The notes under the pieces: model-generated
The model's input: only the letters and a program-made list of their open reading frames with translations
What the model was told of the DNA's origin: nothing
The model's database searches: none
Program-made: the position numbers and the translations under genes
DNA from: Edolisoma coerulescens
Taxonomy: Eukaryota; Chordata; Aves; Passeriformes; Campephagidae
NCBI GenBank assembly: GCA_013397115.1
Contig: VWZW01007671.1
Span: 1,915,797 to 1,979,796, forward strand
Length of the DNA: 64,000 bases
Reading direction: 5' to 3'
Shown here: positions 25,437 through 38,635 of the stretch, piece after piece
Position numbering within the stretch: the stretch's first letter is position 1
How the letters are laid out: each line of letters starts with the position of its first letter

Positions 25437-25850
25437 TATGAGGAACAGCACTTGTGTGTTAGGTCACTTGTCTTGCTCAGCTAGAGAAGAGGACACTGAG
25501 GCAACACTCCATCATGGTCTACAGATTCCAGGGGAAGTGGCAGGGCGGGCATCAATCACTTCTCTCTGGTGAACAGAGATACGACACAAGGGAACCGCAT
25601 GGAACTGTGCCAGGGGAAGTTTAGGTTAGATATTAGGAAAAAGTTCTTTAACTGGAGGGTGGTCGGGCATTGTAACAGGCTCGCCAGGGAAGTGGTCACA
25701 GCACCAAGCCTGACATGTTCACGCAGCATTTGAACAACGCTCTCAGGCAATGGTGTGATTCTTGGGGTTGTTCAGTGCAGGGCCAGCAGCTGGACTTTGA
25801 TGATGCCTCAGAGTTCCTACCAAACCAGGATGTTCTTTGATTCTACAAAA
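25437..25850 (+). mobile_element. CR1 LINE, 5'-truncated 3' end
   Basis: The plus strand follows the end of CR1 ORF2 and its 3' tail. Markers in order are a degraded GAGAAGAGGA word (about 25482-25491), CTCTCTGGTGAACAGAGATA, GTGCCAGGGGAAGTTTAGG, ATTAGGAAAAAGTTCTT, GGGTGGTCGGGCA, AACAGGCTCGCCAGGGAAGTG, CATTTGAACAACGCTCTCAGG and a closing TTTGATTCTAC, a worn version of the CR1 ATTCTATG tail repeat. CR1 copies are usually 5'-truncated, as here. Many substitutions and loss of a clean tail indicate an old insertion. It encodes no intact protein. The left edge is approximate. Confidence 0.9.
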
Positions 25851-27974
25851 TAATTATGGGGCAAATACATGAAGCAGGTATGACAAACATTTCTGGGGGC
25901 ATTTTATGGAAATTTAAAGATGATGCAATCACTGCCAAGTGAAGTATATTTAGGAAGGGACAAAATCATATACACATTCTTCAGATACCTTGAACAATTT
26001 TCTTTTCATCAAGGACTGCATGCAGGAATAGCTGACATTGAACAATTGGAAAGTATTAAACAAAGTAGACTACTCACGCCATTCTGAAAGTCTCAGGGCC
26101 ACAGATCACTAGTGGCTGGAAAGGTATTTCAGGAAAGTGAGCAATCAGCACTCATTTGCCTTATTCTTGTCCTTTCTCAAGCACTTTCTGCTGTCCTGTT
26201 GAAGACAGGCTTTTGGACAGACAGATCACTGATCTGATATAACAATTCTAATCTTCTTAAAGTTTGATATTCTTCAAACTTTCACAGGCTTCAAGCAGTA
26301 TTTTCTACTTCAATACAGTCAAAAATATTCTCCACTGAAGTGATTCTTCTAGACCAAGACAAACAAATGAGCACACACTTGTACTGCTGTGACATCTCTC
26401 TACTCTTTTTGAGGTAACTGGAGCCTTTAGCTAATATTCCACACTGCATTCTTTCTCTCTGCTGATACTGTTAATTCATTTGCTGCTTTCCCCATGATCA
26501 AAATATACACTAGCATTTGAAATCCTGACCCAGCATTTTCTAGGCTGAGAAGAATATTTCAGGCTCTCAGAAATACCGTTATCTCAGAGTTTATCTGTCT
26601 CAACATTCATTACAATTCTTGAGCCATCCTAGCCAGCAGAGATGAAATTCAGATTGCTTCACAGTATAGTTGTCTACTACCTGCAATGGCTGGAAATTGC
26701 ACTGTGAAAATAGCTGTGTCTCACTGATCAGCATCAAAAGCAGATCAGAAAGATTTGAGCACACATATATGAGCGGCCTAAATATCACCTTTCTATTTTA
26801 CTGTTACATTGACCCTCTGCAGTTGTTACTTTTGTAGCAGTTAAGGATTTTTCTCATCTTTGCTATTCCAAGCAATTGAAACATAGATTTAGGCTGCTGT
26901 AGCTCTCCACAAAGGAAACATCTGTGCAAAGAAACAGTACCAGGATTGAGAGAATATCACCTTTGAATGTGAAATTCTGTTCTCCAAGGGAAATGGCTTT
27001 GACCCCAGGATTTGGCCAACAGATTAGGTTTTTGTCATTCTATTTTAACTAATCTGGACATCTGGCAATATGTTGGCAGGCTCTATTTGACTCTTTCAGT
27101 TAATGTTTCTGTCCAAGTTATTGCTTGTCATGAATGCACGTGTTTTTCTCTCTCCAAACAGTTTTAATGTTTTGAAGTAATTGTCTACTCACCAAGGTCA
27201 TCTAGGCAAGAATACATCAGTAGTGCTGCAAACAGCTGTACACAGCTCAGGAGTTTATATATTTAAAATGTCTAAGCATATCTCCGTGTCATTTTTATAG
27301 GACTATATGAGAATATTCCATTTATGTTAAATAAGCATATTCACAAATATATTAAAGACTGTATTCTTTCAGTGGTGATCACGTATCATACACTGCATTT
27401 TTGTGGTCAAACATCGTATAGGGCACAAAGTACTCTAAGTGGTTATTTGTTGCAAAATTTATGTTTTTTTATGATAGCAAAATACTCAGAACAGGAGACA
27501 GCAGTAGAGATAGCTAGGCTTTTGTGTACAGCATTATTCTGCTGCAGCATTGAATGTGTTTAGGATTGCTATTTTTTTTTTTTTTGCTTGTGTTCATGAA
27601 ATCACATTTATCTATGTTTGAAAGTTTATTAAAGTCTTCATAAAAAAATGCTTTTCTGTCTCTTTTTGTTATTACAAAGTATCCAGGTGTACTGTCTGGA
27701 AAAATCCAAGGCAGATTGCCTGGAATCAAATTTGTTAGATATAGAGCGGTAGTATGTGAATTCAGTTCTTGGATATTGGTGGGAACATGCTGCAGTGTTG
27801 CTGTAAACCTGGGCCTTTCATATTAAACACAGTTTTACGCTTTTTCATGTTTCTAGAATAAGCAATTTACTGACTATTTTAAGTCAGAAATGCATGGCAT
27901 ATGTTATTTCCTTGTTCTGCTACCCATAAAATCAACTTTCTCCAACTCCAGGTTTGCATTTCTTTAAATGACCG
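25851..27974. other. AT-rich non-coding DNA, no gene seen
   Basis: No recognisable gene or repeat. The longest open frame is 79 codons (27324-27563, plus). A 14-16 base T run near 27570 is the only low-complexity feature. Confidence 0.6.
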
Positions 27975-28542
27975 TGTCATGGTTTAAGTTGAGCTGGAAA
28001 TTAAACTCCATGTAGCCACTCGATTAACATCCCTCTCTCCCCGCCACCCTGGCAGAATAGAAAGGAGAATCCGGTAAAACTTGTAGACTGAGATACAAAC
28101 AGTTTATTAATCAAAAATAAAGTAAAAATATGTAATAATGGTAAATGAAAATGATAATAAAAAGGGAAAACCAAGTGATGCCCAATGCAATTGCTCACCA
28201 CCCACTGAATGATGCCAGACACCCCTCCTGAACCCAGATTGGCACCTCTTTCTGGTAACTCCCCCCAGTATATATTCTGGGCATGATGTTCTGTGGTGTG
28301 GAGTAACCCTTTGGTCAGCTCAGGTCACCTGTTCCAGCTGTACTCCCTCCCAGTTTCTTTTGTGTACCTCCTCACTAGCAGAGCATGAAATAAGAAAAAA
28401 GTCCTTGACTTAGCATAACATGACTTAGGAAAAAGCAAATCCCTCAGTGTGTTATCAACACCATTCTGATTCTGAATCCAAAACACAGCACTGTAACAGC
28501 TACTGAGAACAAATTAACTTTACTCTAGCTGAAAACAGGACA
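27975..28542 (-). mobile_element. Solo LTR of an avian endogenous retrovirus
   Basis: A 568-bp solo LTR on the minus strand. Plus-strand ends are TGTCATGGTTTAAG on the left and GAAAACAGGACA on the right, giving TG...CA. Orientation comes from a minus-strand AATAAA at 28103-28108 and a TATATA box at 28269-28274, about 165 bp upstream of it, in the order promoter then poly-A signal. Blocks such as CCCTTTGGTCAGCTCAGGTCA, GTTATCAACACCATTCTGA and CCAAAACACAGCACTG match a very common bird LTR family. The fragment at 18233-18553 belongs to the same family in opposite orientation. No flanking gag-pol-env and no obvious target-site duplication were seen. It is more complete than the other copy and keeps both core signals. 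Confidence 0.85.
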
Positions 28543-30215
28543 CCATGGGTGAGTTTTTTATAGCCAATAGGTCTCCAGTGATGAGACTGTGCTGTACCTC
28601 TTACCTTGCTGTGCCTGTACTTCTCTACATTGTGTCCTCTGCTCCCGCTTCTCAGTGTGTCAGCTATCATACCAGCCCTACATATTTCTCTGTGTGGCAT
28701 TACTATCTAAGTAATGAATCTAAGTTGAAAATATTTCATTCTTCATAGAAAAAGGGTTTTCTACTGTGATTCTGCCAGAAACAAAAACCAAAATAGATGT
28801 AGGTCTGGTGAATTAGAAAAATTGATATCACAGCTAAGGAAGGTAAGGCGAGAAATGGAAGGGTCTAGAAAATTTCACAGGGCAAACCTGGCAACTATAA
28901 GTCCTAAGGCATTGCAAACTCCATCCAAAACTGATGACTTAATAGCAATGGCAGTAACAAATATTAAAGGGCTCCATGGTTATAATGCCTTCACGTACAC
29001 TTGGAATGTAAAATCCCATTGCATTCTACAGAGAAGTAGTCAGTACAAGCAATGGAGCCTGGAAGAAAATTTGTCTTATTCTAAAGTAAAGCTCTTAGCA
29101 ATGAGACAGCCTAGTTGCTTTCTAGGGCATGATGGAGCTTAGGCACCTAAAACTCACATGCAGACACAGGTAGGAGGCTAAATTTAGATGTTTCTAACAG
29201 TCTCAACTCTTCGGATATGGCTGAAAAGTCTGATTTCTAGATTAATATTGGGCTCACCCTCCCTCTGGTCTAAGGCTTCTCTACATGGTTCAGCACAAGA
29301 ACAGTGAGGAAAGGAGGAGCTTGGGATTCATTAAAATGTAGGGAAGCTTGCTGTGACATGTAATGAAGAGCCAACACACTTCAGATTATTAGTTCCTGAA
29401 TGGTCTAACCAATAGATAGGCAAAAAGAGGGAAAATTACAACGAACAATTTTGGTTGAAATTTGATGTCAAAGGCTGAAAGAAGCATTAGCTTCCTAAGC
29501 TCTCCATATGAAGACCAGACATGCCTCTGCAGAGGTGCCCTCACTTCATCTTGTGCAGTGCTGAGCCACCCTGAGAAGTGAACAGATGTGCTTGCTGCCT
29601 GGGACTTGCAATACATAAATCACAGGTAAACTTGTGCAGCCTTAGATGTGTTGCACAAGTTCATACAGGAATTCAGCCCAGGAACAGAGGTTTGTCAACT
29701 GGCTTTATCATAGAAGCATGTTTGCGTATTATTTAAACTAAATAATTGTTTTATGAAGAGAGGGTTAGTCATGTCACCTAAGTCAGATTTCTTATGAGAC
29801 TAGACTGTCTTTCTGCTGAGAATTTCCTGGGAAAGTCATGTTCTAAACAAACACCTTAACTGAGAGACTGAAACTAAAGAGAGTAAATTCTTCCCTTTGA
29901 TGTATGCCCCTTGTTGGTGTTCATAGAACAAATCCCAGACTTTGAACTGTTGCACAGTTATTACATACATATCAGTCTCCAAATATATTCTACTTGCTGG
30001 TCTTAAGAAGAAATATGGTTTACAACCTTGGATATCCAGGATTTGCTGCATTTTTAAAAGTGTTGTTACTTCTTAAAAAAATAAACCAGAAATTGGCTCT
30101 GGAAAAAAAAGGCTTTTCATTGGTTTAGGCACTGTAATAAATTGATGCAGACAACAGACGTAAAATCTTACTGTTAATTCTGATCAGCTTGTTGAAATAA
30201 AGATGTTTCGTTTTC
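28543..30215. other. AT-rich non-coding DNA ending in an mRNA-like 3' end
   Basis: No gene recognised. A 106-codon open frame (28822-29142, plus) has no recognisable family. The last bases hold AATAAA at 30196-30201 followed about 14 bp later by a poly-A run, the arrangement of a polyadenylated transcript's 3' end (see findings). Confidence 0.5.
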
Positions 30216-30256
30216 AAAAAAAAAAAAAAAANNNNNNNNNAAAAAAAAAAAAAAAA
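30216..30256. repeat. Poly-A tract interrupted by an assembly gap
   Basis: Sixteen A (30216-30231), nine N (30232-30240) and sixteen A (30241-30256). The true homopolymer length is unknown. An AATAAA hexamer lies 14 bp upstream, so this may be a retrotransposed poly-A tail rather than a plain homopolymer. Confidence 0.85.
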
Positions 30257-30700
30257 GAAACTAATACTAGAGCTCATATATTATCCCACAAAGTCAGGAG
30301 GAGTTTTGCTTCATCCTTATGGCATATGAGAGCATTAAAAGGCTTAAAAAGCTAAAAGAATAATTTTTAAGGAAAGCAAGAAGAAAAACAATGTGAAGAG
30401 TTTATTTCAGCAGAATAAAAGGATAGAAAAATCATAGGTGTAAACCAACTGAGTTTATGTGAAGAGGGGAACAGACGAAGATTTAAATCTTAGTAGTTAC
30501 AAAACTTCATGAACAATGTTAAACTTTTGGAGAACCTGCAAATCATTTAAGCTATATGTCAAGAGTTATCAAGTCATGACTGAATATTTTTAAGGAATAA
30601 TAATCTTGTTTCAAGATTGCCTAAGGTTTTGTCAATGTGTGAATTGATAGATGCAAGTAACCAAGCTGACCACACCCCAAAGCTGAAGAGCAAAGAGTAG
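30257..30700. other. AT-rich non-coding DNA, no gene seen
   Basis: Nothing recognised on either strand. Confidence 0.6.
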
Positions 30701-31190
30701 ATTTATTCCGTCACCTCACTGTCTGGAGGATTCCAAAAACAAGCAAGGGCACATGCACTGCTAAGCTTGGTCCATCTTAGGAAGGGCAAAAAGTACAAGA
30801 GCCTGTTCCTGGCCTCAGCATATCAAAGGGCCTGGCACATGTACAGTAATTCACAGTGCTGCACTTTCTATTACCTCTGAGCTTCTTATCTCTCTTTCTC
30901 CCAATGGGCAGCCCAAGCCTGTCCATGGAGAATGACTTTCAGGTCTTTGACAGCTTTCTGTTATCTTCTACAGAAATTCAACTTCTCAAGACAGACAGAA
31001 AACAACCCAAAGCAGACACAATACGTGAAATTTCCCACACTGAATATTTTTAGCATCCTCTCACTGCACAGTCATCTTTAGCAAAAACAACTCTAATTTC
31101 CATCTTCAAAACAACTCTATTTTCCCTCCTCTCCAAAATCTTCTGCTTTTAACCCTTGCCTCGCCACAGTCAAATTAGGTTAATCACCAA
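30701..31190 (-). mobile_element. Possible old LTR fragment (weak)
   Basis: A slightly GC-richer patch with a minus-strand AATAAA at about 30702-30707. It has C-rich, CCCAATGGGCAGCCC-type text at about 30900-30914, similar in texture to the LTRs elsewhere in the window. I found neither convincing ends nor a TATA box, so this is only a suspicion; it may be ordinary unique DNA. Confidence 0.2.
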
Positions 31191-34100
31191 GTTAAAAAGA
31201 ACTCAGTTTCAAATATGAAGATTCATTGTGAGTGTCTCTAAACCCCAATTTCTATTTTAACACAACCACTCTACATTTTGTATCCGCCTAAGTTCCTAAT
31301 GCATGTTAAACTACTTATATTTTTCCCTGTGATAACAAATCTATCCTATTTCCTTTACTTAAAATCAGTAAAAACGTTTATTGTGAAAATGTTTCATTTT
31401 ACCTCATTGTCCATGCACATTTTTTTCTTAAGTAATTATGTCTTACTGATCATTACTAATAATAGGTAACTAATGTCTCTACATTTAAAATCTGGTTACA
31501 TCTAAATTAATAGCATGGTCAAATAATCTTTTTTAAACATAATTTCAACTTTTAAAAGTAAAGCTTATAGATTTTATGTCATATAAATTATGTAGCTACA
31601 TATGGAACCTGAAACTATTTACTTTAAAAAATGAAAGAAGAAAGTAGGTAATTTTTTTTTTTTTACTGTATGAGGAACAACAGCACCTGAGTACCTTTCA
31701 TTTATCTGGGAGACATAATAATCTTTAGGTGAAATAAAAAAAATTTATTACAGTTGAATGAGTTTTCAATTTATTGAAATATCATTCAATGTAGAAAAGC
31801 TGACAAAACTTTGGAAATATCTTAAAAGGCAGATCTGCATTCCCATTTTTGTAGGAGCAGGGGAGAAATAATATGTAGATTATTAATAAAATAGAGTCCT
31901 CTTTATTAAAACCCAAGAAAAAGCACTAACAGTTTGTGATTTACCAGAAATGAACACAGTAAGAAATTTTTACCAAATAATCCTTTTATCAAGTGATTTA
32001 TATGTTATCGGTGTTTTTTTCTTACAGTAACACTTCCCTTGATATTAAATGCCTTCTTAAAGAAAAAAAGAAAACCCAAAAATCATTAAAATCATAAGAG
32101 CATGGTCATAAACATGCTCACTTTCTGTTAAATCCAAAACCAGTTTGCAAAACAGTTATTCAAAGTGCTTCAATTTTGGTGCCCCAGGTTATTTGAAAAC
32201 CAACCCAACAAGTATACTGCATTTCACCTGAGTATGTCAGGCAAGATAAATAAAATAGGTTTAAGCAGCATAAATTTTCACATTTTATCCTGGGTATAGT
32301 TAAAGCATTTAAAGCTTTCCTTAAGTAGGGATTTAACAATTCCAGCCACAATGTTTTGGTTTTGGGGTTTTTGTTCTGTTTTGCTTTTTTTTCCTTTGTT
32401 CTGTTGGTCTTTTTCCCCATTTCAAAAGTGTCCTTTCCTTCACATGTCTTTCTTCCTCTGTATATTAAGCTACATCCTCTGTCAGAAAGACAGAAAATGT
32501 CTTTGATGATAACTAAGTGTCAATCTTTAATCTGAAAACTGCTCAGGCATGGCCAGAGGAGTTTCTCAGTGCTGTATGTAGAAGACACTGTGATTTGTAC
32601 TGCTCTTCAAGAGCTCTACCTAATTTTATATTTTATGCAAATGACAAGTATAAAACCTGCTCTTTTTTTTTTTCTTGTTATTCTTTGTGTTTCTGCACTA
32701 GGTACTAAAAATCTTTTAATCCTTGTTTAAAATGAAACAATCTAATGAGAATTCTTTCTCACTCATTTGATAATTCTGCCTTTTGACAGGAATGTAGCTG
32801 AAAAAATATATGCATGATCAAAGGCATTTGGTGATAAAAATTAGGATAATTACCACTTACTTATATGGTCTTCAGTATATGAAGAATCATAAAACCATCT
32901 GCATTTACTACTTTAATTTTGTCTAACAAATTGATTCTTTCTCTTTGCCTTTAGGCAAAATTTACTTTTTTTTAAAAAATTTTTATTCTTTCTGGGTGGA
33001 TTCCTTCCATTTGACAGACTCTTACCTTAAACTGTTAAAGTAACAACTGTGCTATTAGAGTAATCTGTCAGATAACTGCAGGTTAGCCACTGTTCTGCAG
33101 TGTGCATGCTTCATAAGCTCAGAGAAAATTTCAGAAGAGTTCTTTATGATTTTTTTTTTAACTAAGGTATCAATTCTCAGAATTTATTTTACATCTGTAA
33201 TATGCTTGAAATCAAGAAAGTAAAGGAAAATGACTTGTAGAAAAGAAACATCTGGGTGAAATTTTAGTATAATGAAGAGTAAATCATCTGGAAAATTAAA
33301 CAAGTCATTCCTAGTATGAGTACAGTTGTGATCCTGGTTTTCAGAGACTCCCATCTATCTAATAACTAACTAGGTCATTAATATCTCCTTAAGGCATAAG
33401 TTGGTTCTTTTCTGACATCACTCATTTCATCTTATTTTTTCAAAAACTTGCAAGAAACATTTATCTCTTAGCTTCTACCACTGGGTCACATTTTGCAAAA
33501 GACTACCAAAATTTAGTTAATTATAGCATATGGACAAAAATGTAAATACAAGGGAGGATGGTATAAACAATGCATTATTAATAGAAACAGCTAAAAATTT
33601 TGACAAAGACCAGCAGAAGTAGATTCTCTGGAGCAACTGAGGACGTTGAGATTCCCACATTTAGGCCACCGTATGTGTAATGTGCTCTCAGTCGTGGCTG
33701 CCACACACTAGAGAGCGTGCAGAGGGTCTCTGCGCCAATAGTTACCCTCAGGAGTAGTCTTTTAACAGAGCATTTATGGAAGAATTACCCTGTTAACTCA
33801 ATGACCACTTAAAGCTTCTACCTTGACACAGATGTCATCATGTAGCTCTGGTGTAAGTGGTCTACAACTTCCTAAAAATATTAATATTTTAGAAAACTAG
33901 ATTTTTTTTTTTTAATCATGTATCAGAAGTTTTAAGAAGTTAAAATATTTATGTAAAGAGGATCATGATGTGAGAGGATCTTTGAGTGATAAACCGGTGA
34001 TAAACTGTGAAGTGAAAAATGCAAAATTTCTGCTCAATAAAGTATCTCTCTTGACTCAACAAGTAGTGTAGACACCATGCTTAGACCTAAGCATATAGCA

Positions 34101-37012
34101 GATAGAATGCATTCAAAGAAAAATCAGGTTTTCATTGTTGGCATTTAAAGAAAGTTTAAAAGAAAGGGTGTGTCATATTTTCAAACCACGAGGGTACTTT
34201 TTTCTCTCAGAACATAACATTTGATAACATTTGAGGTTCGCTTGATACTATATGCTCATTATCTTTGGTCAAATCCAGTTTAAAGCACAGAACCCTGGAG
34301 GTTGCCTAGCTTTAATTGTCTCTAAAAGTTAACATAATTTATTATTTCTACTGTGAAATGGCTAACTTACACGTAAGAGTGCTCTATTAAATGCACTTCT
34401 ATTGTCAAAGTCAACTGCTTCTGGCAGTGCCGTTCCTGAAATGCTACTGATCAAAAGGTAATGAGAACTGACAGGCAACATCACAAACGTTCCATGGTAA
34501 ACAGTCTGTTAGATGAGGAATTAAGTGAGTGCTACTGATTGATTGTTTCTACATTAGTGAAATCTACCAGAAAGAATAAGTCTTTCTTGACATTCACTTG
34601 CACATCAGGATGAATAAGCCTACATATTAAAGCATATTAGGAATAGCCAGATCCTCTGAAGTACATGGAGGTGTCTATATAAATGACTTTCAAAATAAAT
34701 CTTGGTATCATAACACCCTAAACCACAAATTTCTCATGTTTTCCTTTGCTGCACAGTTTTTGTTGTATCTGTATGAGTTAGAGAACCCCAAAAGAGTAAA
34801 ACAAGGGAAATGATCTCACAGATGAGATAATACCCCAGTTCAGTGCAATTCTTTCCAACTTTCAGTACAGTGGTGTGACTAATGGTTACAGACCCAATTT
34901 ATAGGTGTCGTGCTATATTCCTCAATTAGTGAGAAAAAGAGCTCTAAATTCTGGCTGTGCATGTCTGTAACTGCAGGGATCAATATAATCATTTGAAGTA
35001 TATGTGCTTGGATTGGTCTGTGAGCATTACTTTTTGTCCTGTATCTTGTGGACACAGCAGTGTAATTTCTTCCTACTGACAGCCGTTAACATACCATTAT
35101 CATGTCATCCTCTCAGTTTTCTGCTTTAAACAATCCCAATTATTTTTTTGAACAGCTCTGTTACTCTCCACTGGACTGTTTCCAAGTAATTTAATGTGTT
35201 CGAAGGCTCAGTGCTTTTCCTTGAATTTTCATATACTTTACAAACTGGTTAACATTTTTCTCGTACAGTGTCTAAATGTTTAATTACAAAATTGAGTAGT
35301 AGGAAACCTGGAACAGACTTTTTGAATGCCTTGCTTGATAAAACTTTCAATTTAAGAAATATTCAACATTGTTTAACTGTCTATGTACCCTTCTATTATG
35401 GTTTCATCTAGACAATGTTTGCCTGACTTCCCTGAGAAAATTTTAGAGTTATTCTTATCTCTAATTCTGTGACACTTCCTACTCTTCTCTCACACACAAG
35501 AACTTTTGTCCTGTCATAAAAAGACATTAAGCTGCTTTGATTTGTTTTGCTCTTGACAGATGAATATTGACTGTTAAAAATAGATGGTTTATGTTTTTGT
35601 TCCAGATTTCTGAACATTTTTTGTATACTGATATTAGGCTGAATTAGCTACAAATCCCTGACCATCTTATTTTATTTTTTTCCTTATTCTTTTTTTCTTC
35701 AAAGGCAACATATACATTTGTAATTTTCTAATCCTCTGGAATTCCTCCCTTCCTTCACAGTTTATGACTTTTTTTTTTTAATGCACAAGAACATGCAGTT
35801 CCTTATGTAGCTTATATGAATAGCTATAGGTCCACTTTATCTGAGACTTTTAACAAATCCAAAAATTCCTGTCCTCATGTTACCTTCCACAATTATACAT
35901 GTCATTAGTGGTACTGAGCTTCTGATGTTACTTATGTTAATATAAGCTGAGCAAAAGCTTCAAAAACTTGTCACTCCTGTCGCCTATCATCAACCTTCTG
36001 TTTTCACTGAACATCTCACAAGGCATTTCTTGGTTGTATTCTAGTAATTTACTTATGTCTTTTTTTTTAGTTCCTGTCACTCTCTTTCCAGTGGTTTGTT
36101 CCGTGCCTTATCCCTCCTGATTTTCTCCTGTCATGCTACAGCAGTTTGTCTTAATCCTTAGTAATATCATAATTTCTCAATTGATTGATTCCTTCTTGAG
36201 TTTCAGACCATTGTAAAGCTGAATTTAGTCAGATTAAACTATAAATATAATTTATCCCATATTGCCCTATGCTTTGATTTTGATCCATCACAAGTCCTTC
36301 CTCTTCAGTGTAATTTTTCAGAACTTGGAAATCCTTTATCAAAAATCCCCTTCATAATTCACTTGTAAAATGCCCAATTAGAGGTATAAGAGCAACACTA
36401 CTATGGCATTTCTAGCTTTGAGTATTTGCCTTTACATTCTGAATAATGTATTGTAGAACCATGTAGAAGAAAAAAGAAGAGACAAAATTGTTACCTTTAC
36501 ATTCCATTTCCCCGCCCTTCACAAATTCAATAATTGTACCTTTCACACAGAGCAATACAGAAATTTAGACTTTTAGAAATTCTGCTCCTGCTTCCTATGA
36601 CAGGTTTATTAAATCATGCTAAGAAAATTCACATGAAAAACTTTTCAATAAAAGTCAGTTAATCAAATCAAAACTTTTTCAAGATAATAGCTTTAGTGCA
36701 TATGAAGTTTTGAGAGCAAACAAGTTTATATTTTATCTGATTTCACAAAGAACTGTTCAGAAATTGTAAAGAGGTAAGAAAATCTTTGTACATTGTTAGC
36801 TTTAGATGTGGGAAGACAGAAGATTATTTGGGAAGGTTAAGTCACATGTTCTTGACTGTAGTCATTTAGTTTGCCTTTTTTTGTTAGTAAATTCAGAAAG
36901 GAAAGTAGCAACTTTTATAATTCAGTTTCCCTCAGAGTGAAGGTTTATCAACCCAACCTGACTAAAAAATAAGCTATTTTTTCGGTGTTCAGTTAAATAA
37001 AAAACAACCAAA

Positions 37013-37027
37013 ACACACACACACACA
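37013..37027. repeat. (AC)n dinucleotide repeat
   Basis: Seven and a half perfect AC units, a short microsatellite. Confidence 0.9.
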
Positions 37028-37752
37028 AAGTTGTGCACAAACAGTCATACTCACAGAAGATGAGCTGTTTTTGCAAATCCATCTGTTTACCACTGATTGT
37101 TTAATAAGAATAAAGACAGCACACACTGAGAAAAATCAGAGAAGCCTGTGCTCCTCAAGGCTATTACTTTGTTTATCTAATTTATAAAGCCAGCCAAAAT
37201 ATTTCCATCCTCTTTGTATTTCTTAGTATTAATTCATCACACTGTAAAACATAAAATTCCAGAAGCAACTGACCTCTGAATGCAGTCTGCCTATCCTCTG
37301 AATTTTCTTTGCCTATGTCAATAGAAAACTTAAATTAATTCTTACAACTCCCAGTTCATATGTGGAAAACACAGATTATGAAGTTGAACATAGTCCTTTA
37401 AACTGAACTGCTCCTGTAAATAATTCAGTTTAGCCAAGACCACTTTAGGAATGGACATTTACTTCTTGAGTCATTGAAACTGACTTAATTACACAACAAG
37501 TTACAGGTGATTCTTCTATTTAATCCTACCCTGAGTATACAGCCAGGGAAATTCCATTTGATCTGATGGTAAAGAAATATATTTCCTAGCCTTTTCATAT
37601 TAGAACAAAAAATCCAAATAAGGAGCACAAGTGTGTACTGGTAAGTGAAGACTGAGGAGACTGGTACATAATAAAAATAAATAAAAGTATCAATCATTAT
37701 TTGGTATAGACTGAGAAAGCAGGAATACAGGTTTTTATGAGTAACCTGAACA

Positions 37753-37800
37753 AGATATAGACAGATACATAGATATAATAAGATATAACAGATATAGAAA
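37753..37800. repeat. Imperfect GATA/ATAGA tract
   Basis: Repeated GATATA, GATACA and GATATAA words form a degenerate tetranucleotide-like repeat. No function inferred. Confidence 0.6.
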
Positions 37801-38395
37801 ACAGCAATATAGCTATGTTCTTATCTGTAACGTGATATAGGAAGATCCCAATGGATTACCAGAGACAGATTTGCATTTACTGTGCTGGGGTATTATATAA
37901 AGATGGTATATTTAAGAATTCCGGCCTTCCTTCTAGACTTTTTTTCCCAGCAATTTTGCTTTAAGGTTTTTTAATAAAGAACTTTCAACATAATTACTTT
38001 TTTTTTTTCAATGCCTTTTTATTGATTATCATTAAACATTTCCTTTAAAACTTGATCTAATGTCAGTAGGACTATCTCTAATATGCTCAAAGGAATAACA
38101 ACAGAGTTATTTAGACAATACAGAGGCATACTCTCTTCAGCTCTTAAATTGCTCTCCCTTGTGGTTCTGCTTATCATTTGAAGATGATAAGAGACGGACC
38201 AGATGATATTTGCAGAAGAAATAAAGCTCTCTGCTTTGTTTTGAACATCATTAATCCCTGGTTAATAGTTACAGAAGAAAATATTGAATTACTGTCCACT
38301 TGCTTCAACTTCAGTCTGATAGGAATTCATATACATATTGCTCTTCACATCATCATGCAAAATACCTACTACTTTATGGCAATGAATATTTTGGA

Positions 38396-38635
38396 TTCAT
38401 AGAATCATAGCATGATTTGGATGGAAGGGACCTTAGTGATGACCTAACTCCAACCCCCTGCCATGGGCAAGGAAACCTTCCTTCCACTGGACCAGGTTGC
38501 TACAAGCCCCGTACAACCTTTCCCTGAACGCTTCCGTGGATGGGGCAGCCACGATTTCCTTGGGCAACCTGTTGCAGTGCCTCCCCAACCTTCTGTTCCT
38601 GTCAGTTTTTCTAATGCAAGAAGCTAAATGGCTAA
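38396..38635 (-). mobile_element. CR1 LINE 3' end
   Basis: Read on the plus strand this is the reverse complement of a CR1 3' end. It starts with the tail TTCATAGAATCATAG, then ATTTGGATGGAAGGGACCTTA, then CCAACCCCCTGCCATGGGCA, then GCCCCGTACAACCTTTCCC, GGGGCAGCCACGATTTCC and GGGCAACCTGTTGCAGTGCC. The orientation is minus, with the 3' end at the left. It is 5'-truncated and encodes nothing intact. The right edge is approximate because similarity fades after 38600. Confidence 0.93.

Larger units (their letters stand above)
31191..38395. other. AT-rich non-coding DNA, no gene seen
   Basis: No gene recognised over 7 kb. The longest open frame is 86 codons (32160-32420, minus), running through a T/G-rich patch at about 32352-32416. 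Simple repeats: (AC)n at 37013-37027 and an imperfect GATA-rich tract at 37753-37800. The patch at 33600-33780 is more GC-rich than its neighbours but resembles no element I know. Confidence 0.6.

Noticed and set aside
32352..32416. T/G-rich patch with a K/N/T-rich minus-strand open frame
   Set aside because: Low-complexity sequence; the frame is a translation of a simple repeat.
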